Assembly (NCBI GenBank): GCA_003648455.1
Contig: QMPG01000146.1
Coordinates: 1-7,491 of the forward strand
Direction of reading: 5' to 3'
Source of the DNA: Bacteroidota bacterium
Lineage (GTDB): Bacteria > Bacteroidota > Bacteroidia > Bacteroidales > B39-G9
Length of the DNA: 7,491 bases
Position numbers and translations under genes: made by a program. This document shows, piece after piece, positions 1-5,268 of the stretch; the first letter of the stretch is position 1, and every line of letters starts with the position of its first letter. Below the pieces are notes generated by a model. That model saw nothing but the letters and a program-made list of their open reading frames with translations, did not search any database and was not told the origin of the DNA.

Positions 1-108
1 ACAATCACCACAGTATTGCAAAAAAATATTGATGTTTTGGAAGATGAAAATAAAAACACAGCAGATTTTATTTTTTGTGTGCCTGAAGATATGACTAGAA
101 CTTATTAA
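1..108 (+). CDS. C-terminal end of an unrecognised protein (partial)
   Basis: Reading frame 1 is open from the first base to a TAA at 106-108, giving 35 residues that end in CVPEDMTRTY. The gene starts before the window. The composition is ordinary and mixed (D, E, K, N, T, with a hydrophobic DFIFCV stretch), as expected of a soluble domain end, and I see no motif that names a family. Frame 2 is also open over most of this stretch but reads less like protein. The gene would converge on alaS, whose stop lies 157 bp away. Function unknown; it could still be a chance open frame. Confidence 0.5.
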   Translation, partial: TITTVLQKNIDVLEDENKNTADFIFCVPEDMTRTY

Positions 109-159
109 CCTGAGTTCAATTAATACAAATTAATTTTGGTCTTTAAAGTCTCCTACTTA

Positions 160-249
160 TCATTTCTCCTCCGCCAGCTGGCGGAGGAGAAATCCCGTTC
201 CCTAGCTATGAGTTGAGTGAACTAGATTTCTCGCTATCGCTCGAAATGA
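160..249. repeat. 90-bp palindromic intergenic element
   Basis: The element is bounded by an inverted 7-mer, tcatttc at 160-166 and gaaatga at 243-249. Inside its left half is a perfect 32-nt palindrome at 162-193, with arms atttctcctccgccag and ctggcggaggagaaat. The right half carries gatttctcgctatcgctcga, which repeats the atttctc word in another setting. No coding frame is evident. It fills most of the gap between the convergent ends of the upstream gene and alaS. There is no U-tract after the stem on either strand, so it is not a canonical intrinsic terminator, although such a stem could block 3' exonuclease. It resembles dispersed palindromic repeats of Bacteroidota genomes, but copy number cannot be seen here. 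Confidence 0.6.
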
Positions 250-265
250 CAGTTTGAATAAAATT

Positions 266-2884
266 TTATTTAATTTTCTCTTTTGCTTTTTCAATTGCTT
301 TTGTCAAACCATTGGGATTTTTACCTCCTGCAGTAGCATAAAAAGCCTGACCGCCTCCGCCTCCTTGTATCTCTTTTGAAATTTCACGTATGATATTTCC
401 TGCATGCAAATCTTTTTCTTTAACTAAATTATCGGAAATCATTACCGTAAGGCTTGCTTTCCCCTTAATTTCAGCACCAAGAACAAGATATAAATTATCT
501 ATCTGGTTTTTGAGTTGAAAAGCAATATTTTTGATTGAATCTGCAGAATCAATATTAATAGTTTCTGCAACAACATTAATTCCATTAATAATTTGAACCT
601 TATTAACTAAGTCTTTTCTAATAATATTTACTTTCTCTCTGTTAAAATCTTCAATTTTTTTCTTAAGCTGTGCATTCTCATTAATAACCTCTTCAATGCT
701 TTTAACAACATCCTTAGTATTATTAAAAATCTGCTTTATTTGTTTCAAAGTTTTTACCTCTTTGTTGATATATTGTTCAGCATTAAAAGAAGAAATTGCT
801 TCAATTCTTCTTATACCTGCAGCAATAGCTGTTTCCGAAATAATTTTGAAAAAGCCTATTTCGCCGGTTGCATTAACATGAGTACCGCCACATAGTTCAA
901 CAGAATCATCAAATTGAATAACTCTTACCGTATCGCCGTACTTTTCACCAAACAAAGCCATTGCTCCCATCTCCATTGCTCTTCTGATTGGCAAATTGCG
1001 CTTTTCGCTCAATGGGATATTTTCTCTAATTTTAGAATTTACAATTTGCTCTACTTTTGTAATATCATCATCAGTAAGTTTTTGAAAATGAGAGAAATCA
1101 AAACGCAAATGTTTATCATCAACTAAAGAACCTTTTTGTTCAACATGCTCACCAAGTGTTTTGCGCAAAGCATAATGCAAAAGATGAGTTGCAGAGTGAT
1201 TACATTTAATTAAATTCCGTCTGTTTTTATTAACAACAGCCATAAATTTAACATTAAGATTAGAAGGTAACTGTTTAGTAATATGAATGGTAAGTCCGTT
1301 TTCTTTTTTCGTATCAATAATTGAAATTTTTTCTCCATTTGCTTCAATGTATCCGGTATCGCCTACTTGTCCACCGCTCTCTCCATAAAACGGAGTAAGC
1401 TGAAACACCAATTGAAACAATTCTTTATTTTTGATTTTAATTTTACGATATCGAGCAATTCTCACTTCGGCATCATTATAATCGTAGCCGACAAACTCCT
1501 CAACCTCATCGTCTAACAGTATAATCCAATCATCTGTATCAATAATTGCAGCATCACGAGAACGAGATTTTTGCATTTCCATTTCTTTATTAAAATCATC
1601 AATATTAACAGTCAAGCCATTTTCTTTCAAAATTAGCTGAGTTAAGTCAAGAGGGAAGCCATAAGTGTCATATAAAACAAAAGCATCTTTTCCTTTAATA
1701 GAATTATTTTTCTCTTTTTTTACCTGTGCAATTATTTTATCAAGAAGCTTTATTCCAACATCTAAAGTGCGTAAAAAAGAAACTTCTTCCTCAGTAATAA
1801 TTTTTTCAATAATTTGCTGTTGCTGGATTAATTCTTTGTATGCATCGCCCATCTTAGAAATTAGCACGGGAACCAAAGTATTAATAAATGGTTCTTTCTG
1901 GTTTAAGAAAGTGTAAGCATAACGAACAGCACGTCGAAGTATACGACGAATTACATAACCGGCTTTGTTGTTTGAAGGTAATTGTCCATCGGCAATAGCA
2001 AACGAAACAGCTCTTAGATGGTCAGCAATAACTCGCATTGCAATGTCATCTTTTTCATTCTCGCCATATTTCTTACCTGATTTTTTAGCAATTTCTTGGA
2101 TTATTGGTTGAAAAACATCTGTGTCATAATTTGATTTTTTGTCTTGAATAACCATGCATAAACGTTCAAAGCCCATACCAGTATCAACATGTTTCATTGG
2201 TAAGTGCTCTAAAGAATTGTCTGCTTTACGGTTATACTGTATAAAAACTAAATTCCATATCTCAATAACAAGGTGATGGTCTTTATTAATTAAATCAACG
2301 GCATCAACTTTCTTTCTATCTTCCTCATCTCTCAAGTCAATATGTATCTCAGAACAAGGACCACAAGGTCCAGTGCTTCCCATTTCCCAAAAATTATCTT
2401 TTTTCGAACCATTAATAATTTTATCTTCAGGAAGATATTTTTTCCAGAAATTAAAAGCCTCATTATCTTTATCTAAACCATCATCTTTTGAGCCTTCAAA
2501 AACAGTTGCGTAAAGTCTGTCTTTAGAAATTTTGAAAACATCGACCAACAATTCCCAAGCCCAATCAATAGCCTGCTCTTTAAAATAATCGCCAAACGAC
2601 CAATTACCAAGCATTTCAAACATTGTGTGATGATAAGTATCGTGTCCTACCTCTTCAAGGTCGTTATGTTTACCGGAAACTCTTAAACATTTTTGTGAAT
2701 TTGCAATACGGCTATATTTAATTGATGAATTTCCTAAAAACACATCTTTAAATTGATTCATCCCTGCATTGGTAAACATTAGAGTAGGATCGTTCTTAAT
2801 TACCATAGGTGCAGATTGCACAATTTGATGTTTTTTTGCTTCGAAAAAATCTTTAAATACTTTCCTTATTTCTTTAGAATTCAT
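266..2884 (-). CDS. alaS: Alanyl-tRNA synthetase
   Basis: This class II synthetase charges tRNA-Ala with alanine in the cytoplasm and hydrolyses mischarged Ser- and Gly-tRNA-Ala. The 872 residues match the usual family length. The N-terminal catalytic core shows [17 protein letters not shown] at about 85-101, GSTGPCGPC at 169-177 and the motif-3 segment VDTGMGFER at 233-241. The editing domain keeps all four zinc ligands: H563 and H567 (HSATH), C665 and H669 (CGGTH). A coiled segment near 705-760 leads to a C-Ala domain with five glycines at 841-845 followed by [13 protein letters not shown] start at the ATG at 2884-2882 ([10 protein letters not shown]) because family members begin there; an in-frame ATG seven codons upstream adds MIFNISF, which does not fit the family. 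There is no clear Shine-Dalgarno, which is normal in this phylum. It diverges from the M23 gene. It appears intact, with nothing missing. Confidence 0.97.
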   Translation of the reverse strand: MNSKEIRKVFKDFFEAKKHQIVQSAPMVIKNDPTLMFTNAGMNQFKDVFLGNSSIKYSRIANSQKCLRVSGKHNDLEEVGHDTYHHTMFEMLGNWSFGDYFKEQAIDWAWELLVDVFKISKDRLYATVFEGSKDDGLDKDNEAFNFWKKYLPEDKIINGSKKDNFWEMGSTGPCGPCSEIHIDLRDEEDRKKVDAVDLINKDHHLVIEIWNLVFIQYNRKADNSLEHLPMKHVDTGMGFERLCMVIQDKKSNYDTDVFQPIIQEIAKKSGKKYGENEKDDIAMRVIADHLRAVSFAIADGQLPSNNKAGYVIRRILRRAVRYAYTFLNQKEPFINTLVPVLISKMGDAYKELIQQQQIIEKIITEEEVSFLRTLDVGIKLLDKIIAQVKKEKNNSIKGKDAFVLYDTYGFPLDLTQLILKENGLTVNIDDFNKEMEMQKSRSRDAAIIDTDDWIILLDDEVEEFVGYDYNDAEVRIARYRKIKIKNKELFQLVFQLTPFYGESGGQVGDTGYIEANGEKISIIDTKKENGLTIHITKQLPSNLNVKFMAVVNKNRRNLIKCNHSATHLLHYALRKTLGEHVEQKGSLVDDKHLRFDFSHFQKLTDDDITKVEQIVNSKIRENIPLSEKRNLPIRRAMEMGAMALFGEKYGDTVRVIQFDDSVELCGGTHVNATGEIGFFKIISETAIAAGIRRIEAISSFNAEQYINKEVKTLKQIKQIFNNTKDVVKSIEEVINENAQLKKKIEDFNREKVNIIRKDLVNKVQIINGINVVAETINIDSADSIKNIAFQLKNQIDNLYLVLGAEIKGKASLTVMISDNLVKEKDLHAGNIIREISKEIQGGGGGQAFYATAGGKNPNGLTKAIEKAKEKIK

Positions 2885-2943
2885 AAAACTTATGTTAAAA
2901 ATCAATTATATTATTTTTATTAATGTATTACTTTAAACACTGT

Positions 2944-2951
2944 CAAACGTA
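2944..2951 (-). promoter_or_regulatory. Putative alaS promoter, -7 box
   Basis: On the minus strand these bases read TACGTTTG, a perfect match to the Bacteroidota -7 consensus TAnnTTTG, about 60 nt upstream of the chosen alaS start. I find no convincing TTG at the expected -33 distance, so the assignment rests on the -7 box alone. The box lies beside the -33 element of the divergent promoter for the M23 gene. Confidence 0.4.
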
Positions 2952-2958
2952 AAAGAGT

Positions 2959-2989
2959 TTGTAAAATTAATTTATTTAATTTAGATTTG
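2959..2989 (+). promoter_or_regulatory. Putative promoter of the M23-MerR pair
   Basis: TTG at 2959-2961, a 20-nt spacer and TAGATTTG at 2982-2989 fit the Bacteroidota consensus TTG-N(17-23)-TAnnTTTG. Transcription would begin near 2995, leaving a leader of about 30 nt rich in A and T before the ATG at 3027. The spacing and exact -7 match are what support it. Confidence 0.55.
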
Positions 2990-3026
2990 TATTTGTTTAT
3001 TACATTTTTTTTTAGATTTTTGTATT

Positions 3027-3998
3027 ATGTCAAAATATAAATACAAATTTAATCCAGAATCTCTCAATTACGTTAAAATTGAACGAACGTCTAAGCAAAT
3101 GTTTTTTCAAGCTTTATCGTATATTTTGGCAAGCCTTTTTTTAGCAATAATTATTATCATTGTATTCTCGTTTTTTTTCGACACACCAAAAGAGAAAGCA
3201 TTAAAACGTGAAAACAAGCAGTTATTAGTTCAGTATAAGCTTATGGATAAAAAACTAACACAAATTTCAAATGTGTTAAGCGATATTCAGCAAAGAGACG
3301 ATAATATTTACAGAGTTATTTTCGAAGCCGACCCAATACCAAAATCGATAAGAGAGGCCGGTTTTGGAGGAGTTAATCGCTATGCTAAACTAGAAGGCTA
3401 CAATAACTCAGAGCTTGTTGTTGAAACAGCAAAAAAATTAGACAAAATTTCAAAACAATTATATATACAATCAAAATCTTACGATAAGATTATTGATATG
3501 GCAAAAAACAAGCAAAAATATTTTTCTTGTATTCCGGCAATTGCTCCCATATCAGACAAAGATTTAATTAGATTTGCTTCCGGATTTGGTTATAGAATTC
3601 ATCCTATTTATAAAACAAGAAAAATGCATACCGGAATTGATTTAACAGCACCTACCGGAACAAAAATTTATGCAACCGGTGATGGAAAGGTAATAAAAGC
3701 CGGAATGTCTAAAGGTGGATATGGTAAAAGAGTAATAATAAATCACAATTATGGATACAAAACTGTTTACGCTCATCTGAGTAAAATAGTTGTAAAAAGG
3801 GGACAAAAAATAAATCGTGGGGAATTGATTGGCTTTGTAGGTTCTACAGGAGTTTCAACAGCTCCTCATTTACATTATGAAGTGAGAAGGAATAACAAAC
3901 CAGTTAATCCAATCAACTATTACTTTAACGACATCACCCCTTCCGAATATGACAAAATGATCTTAATATCATCAAGAAAAAATCAAAGTTTTGACTAA
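3027..3998 (+). CDS. Membrane-anchored M23 (LytM-type) peptidoglycan endopeptidase
   Basis: A zinc metallopeptidase of 323 residues, expected to cut peptide cross-links of peptidoglycan from the periplasmic side of the inner membrane. After a basic N-terminus there is one hydrophobic segment at about 27-51 (LASLFLAIIIIIVFSFFF), a signal anchor rather than a cleaved signal. A charged coiled-coil-like stretch follows at about 55-92, then a linker and the C-terminal M23 domain at about 184-300. The metal ligands H201, D205 (HTGID) and H283 (HLH) and the catalytic-site H250 (YAHL) are all present, so it should be active, unlike degenerate EnvC/NlpD-type activators. The TM, coiled coil, LytM order recalls cell-shape and division endopeptidases. 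The start follows a well-placed promoter, with no Shine-Dalgarno. The MerR gene begins 17 bp after its stop, which suggests one transcript. From memory, alaS, an M23 gene and a MerR gene are often neighbours in Bacteroidota; I have not checked this. Confidence 0.93.
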   Translation: MSKYKYKFNPESLNYVKIERTSKQMFFQALSYILASLFLAIIIIIVFSFFFDTPKEKALKRENKQLLVQYKLMDKKLTQISNVLSDIQQRDDNIYRVIFEADPIPKSIREAGFGGVNRYAKLEGYNNSELVVETAKKLDKISKQLYIQSKSYDKIIDMAKNKQKYFSCIPAIAPISDKDLIRFASGFGYRIHPIYKTRKMHTGIDLTAPTGTKIYATGDGKVIKAGMSKGGYGKRVIINHNYGYKTVYAHLSKIVVKRGQKINRGELIGFVGSTGVSTAPHLHYEVRRNNKPVNPINYYFNDITPSEYDKMILISSRKNQSFD

Positions 3999-4015
3999 TT
4001 ATAAAAAAAATCTTT

Positions 4016-4351
4016 ATGCCTTATAAAGAAAAAAAAATAGAAAAGTTATATTACCCAATTGGTGAAGTTGCAAGAATGTTTGGTGTTAATACATCATTAA
4101 TACGATATTGGGATAAGGAGTTTGATATTATCAAGCCAAAAAAAAACAAAAAAGGAAATCGCTTATTTACTAAAAAAGATATTGAAAATTTTTATCTAAT
4201 ATATTATTTAGTAAAAGAAAGGGGAATGACTTTAAAAGGTGCAAAGAAAAAACTTAAAGAAAATAAAGAAGACACAATTAACAATTTTGAAGTAATAAGT
4301 TCTTTACAGAAAATAAAAAAGATGCTTCTTGATATTAAAGAAAGCTTATAA
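4016..4351 (+). CDS. Short MerR-family transcriptional regulator
   Basis: A DNA-binding protein of 111 residues. The MerR winged helix-turn-helix spans about 13-80: helix-turn-helix YPIGEVARMFGVNTSLIRYW, wing with GNRLFTKKDI near 48-56, and the typical GMTLKGAKKKL helix near 70-80. Only a short amphipathic, coiled-coil-like tail (about 91-111) follows, enough for the antiparallel dimer helix. There is no room for an effector-binding domain and there are no cysteines, so metal or drug sensing is unlikely. It lies 17 bp after the M23 gene on the same strand and is probably co-transcribed. Whether it controls that gene, alaS or something elsewhere cannot be told. No Shine-Dalgarno is visible, and no convincing intrinsic terminator follows it. 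Confidence 0.9.
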   Translation: MPYKEKKIEKLYYPIGEVARMFGVNTSLIRYWDKEFDIIKPKKNKKGNRLFTKKDIENFYLIYYLVKERGMTLKGAKKKLKENKEDTINNFEVISSLQKIKKMLLDIKESL

Positions 4352-4519
4352 ATATAATTTATTCCACTCTATTTCTTCATTATTCCTTCATTGTTTTTTT
4401 TATCAATAATAACATCAATAAAATCATTAAAAACTCTCCCAGGACTCTATTTGTGAGATAATTGCCTTATAATATTTCTTATTAAAAAAAATAACTATTG
4501 TCCGAGATAATACTATATC

Positions 4520-4600
4520 GTCCCTAACGGGACTTCTGTTTAAATTGCAACTTGTTTTCTACCAACATATTGGTCACCTCGGGACAGTTCCGTCAGGGAC
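4520..4600. repeat. 81-bp element with a hairpin at each end
   Basis: The left end, 4520-4533, is gtccc-taac-gggac, a perfect 5-bp stem. The right end, 4587-4600, is gttcc-gtca-gggac, the same stem form with one G-T wobble. Together they give inverted ends gtccct and agggac. The middle carries accaa-cata-ttggt at 4561-4574, another small palindrome. Paired short palindromes around a core are the usual form of REP/BIME-like dispersed elements. It abuts repeat copy A with no gap. Confidence 0.5.
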
Positions 4601-4770
4601 TTAACCCGAAAAATTCATAATTTTTCTACGCTTAAGAATTACCAACAAATTTGGTGTTTTTAAAACCCCAAATTTGGGTACTTCTAATGCGGGGTTTCCC
4701 GCTTTACTTTTCGCTATCCATCGCTAATTCATGCAATTCACTTCGTTTTTGCATGAATAAAGCGGGTTAA
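4601..4770. repeat. Structured repeat, copy A (full form)
   Basis: The element has inverted ends ttaacccg (4601-4608) and cgggttaa (4763-4770). Its first 54 bases match copy B at 5092-5145 except at one position. Internal stems are: caaatttgg/ccaaatttg at 4646-4654 and 4668-4676, extended outward by tacc/ggta across a 2-nt bulge; gcggg-gttt-cccgc at 4689-4702; and a long-range stem cccgcttta/taaagcggg (4698-4706 with 4758-4766) enclosing attcatgcaa/ttgcatgaat (4727-4736 with 4749-4758). The second and third stems compete for the same cccgc. No protein is encoded. It is probably a non-autonomous dispersed element; its function is not known to me. Confidence 0.65.
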
Positions 4771-4874
4771 TATTGGTAGAACTGAAAGTAACCCACATTT
4801 ATTTTACGTCCCGATGTGACGTAATAATAGCAGGGGGTTCAACAGATTCAATATTTTTTAGTCGGACAGTAGTG

Positions 4875-4907
4875 AAAAAAAAATCAAAAAAAAATAGATT
4901 TTTTTTT
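4875..4907. repeat. AT-rich inverted repeat over the -33 region of the sRNA promoter
   Basis: Nine A then TC at 4875-4885 pair perfectly with GA then nine T at 4897-4907, around an 11-nt loop. The T tract runs into the TTG of the promoter at 4906-4908. It may act as an UP-element-like curved tract, or stop transcription arriving from the left. Confidence 0.6.
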
Positions 4908-4934
4908 GAAAGACAAAATATTTATATACTTTTG
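4906..4934 (+). promoter_or_regulatory. Putative promoter of the small RNA unit
   Basis: TTG at 4906-4908, an 18-nt spacer and TACTTTTG at 4927-4934 match the Bacteroidota consensus TTG-N(17-23)-TAnnTTTG exactly. Transcription should start close to 4940. No long reading frame follows; the next strong signal is an intrinsic terminator about 110 nt downstream. Confidence 0.6.
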
Positions 4935-4939
4935 GCATC

Positions 4940-5071
4940 TTTTTTGAAAGATAAATAATATGAAAAGATCAACTAAAAAAATGGTTAATAAATAGTTGTT
5001 TATATAAGAAATTCTTCTCATAAAGACAGTATCTTTTCATAAAAAATGGGTGCCAAACGGCACCCATTTTT
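4940..5071 (+). ncRNA. Candidate structured small RNA (~130 nt), unknown family
   Basis: The span runs from the predicted start after an exact TAnnTTTG box to the end of a strong terminator stem. A perfect 11-bp inverted repeat, tatgaaaagat at 4959-4969 and atcttttcata at 5031-5041, closes a domain that ends directly against the terminator hairpin, so the two stems could stack. Within it, caacta/tagttg (4970-4975 with 4993-4998) forms a second stem, and agaa/ttct (5007-5010 with 5015-5018) a weak third. It also contains an 11-codon frame, ATG 4960 to TAG 4995, encoding the basic peptide MKRSTKKMVNK, with gaaag 9 nt upstream as a possible weak ribosome site; its ATG lies inside the 11-bp stem. 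It could therefore be an sRNA, a small-peptide mRNA or both. It matches no RNA family I recognise. The 5' end is an estimate. Confidence 0.45.
5042..5071 (+). terminator. Strong rho-independent terminator
   Basis: A perfect 13-bp stem, aaaaatgggtgcc at 5042-5054 and ggcacccattttt at 5059-5071, with loop aaac. The GC-rich core followed by T residues is classical on the plus strand. The A-tract on the other side makes it able to work on the minus strand too, so it could also stop read-through from the convergent surface-protein gene. Confidence 0.85.
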
Positions 5072-5136
5072 CATTTTACATCGAACTCCGGTTAACCCGA
5101 AAAATTCATAATTTTTCTACGCTTAAGAATTACTAA

Positions 5137-5168
5137 CAAATTTGGGCTTATTAATAAGCCCAAATTTG
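5137..5168 (-). terminator. Perfect 32-nt palindrome downstream of the surface-protein gene
   Basis: The arms caaatttgggcttatt and aataagcccaaatttg are exact reverse complements. The stem sits about 100 bp past the stop of the minus-strand gene and within repeat copy B. It lacks a strong U-tract on the minus strand, so it may protect or punctuate the 3' end rather than be a classical terminator. Its main identity is the central hairpin of the repeat. Confidence 0.35.
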
Positions 5169-5195
5169 ATTACTTCTAATGCGAGATTTACTTGC

Positions 5196-5219
5196 GTGAG
5201 CTCACCGCCAACTGGCGGT
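5196..5219. repeat. Two adjacent short palindromes inside copy B
   Basis: gtgagctcac at 5196-5205 is a perfect 10-mer palindrome. It overlaps accgcca-ac-tggcggt at 5204-5219, a 7-bp stem with a 2-nt centre. The core ccgccaactggcgg nearly repeats ccgccagctggcgg at 171-184 in the alaS-downstream element. Both lie in the segment present in copy B but not copy A, as if a mobile palindrome had inserted there. Confidence 0.5.
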
Positions 5220-5268
5220 TCGGTTCCCGCTTTACTTTCCACTATCCATCGTTTATATTTAAAAAATC

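Larger units (their letters stand above)
5092..5251. repeat. Structured repeat, copy B (variant, right end missing)
   Basis: This is a direct repeat of copy A. Bases 5092-5145 match 4601-4654 at 53 of 54 positions. The word tacttctaatgcg (5171-5183) and the tail ttcccgctttactt...ctatccatcg (to 5251) also recur. It differs in three ways. The central hairpin has a different sequence but still pairs. About 30-40 bases rich in short palindromes replace the small loop after taatgcg. The final third of copy A, including the cgggttaa end, is absent. It ends 18 bp short of the surface-protein stop codon, so it lies in that transcript's 3' region. Confidence 0.65.
4352..5268. other. 917-bp non-coding region rich in repeats and hairpins
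   Basis: No open frame here looks like a conserved protein on either strand. The first part, 4352-4519, is plain AT-rich sequence with no clear structure. From 4520 on it is almost continuous structure: a hairpin-ended element, repeat copy A, an AT-rich inverted repeat, a promoter, a small RNA-like unit with a terminator, and repeat copy B reaching nearly to the stop of the surface-protein gene. The region separates the end of the M23/MerR pair from that convergent gene. Confidence 0.8.

Noticed and set aside
162..193. Canonical alaS terminator
   Set aside because: The palindrome is strong, but no U-tract follows it in the direction of alaS transcription.
696..1916. Three plus-strand frames inside alaS (696-881, 914-1126, 1665-1916)
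   Set aside because: They lie antisense to conserved alaS sequence and have no protein-like motif or start signals; they are shadows.
2903..2905. Upstream ATG as the alaS start
   Set aside because: It would add MIFNISF, absent from the family; the ATG at 2884 gives the expected [10 protein letters not shown] start.
4601..4770. Integron attC-like site (inverted ttaacccg/cgggttaa ends with a foldable centre)
   Set aside because: The ends do not fit the GTTRRRY/RYYYAAC core boxes, and no integrase or gene cassette is present.
4773..4958. 61-codon plus-strand frame with a TTG start
   Set aside because: It starts inside a repeat flank, runs through poly-A and poly-T tracts giving KKKSKK and FFF, and covers the whole promoter of the sRNA unit. 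It reads like chance coding in AT-rich DNA.
4601..5251. CRISPR array
   Set aside because: There are only two repeat copies, over 100 bp long and 491 bp apart, without uniform spacers.
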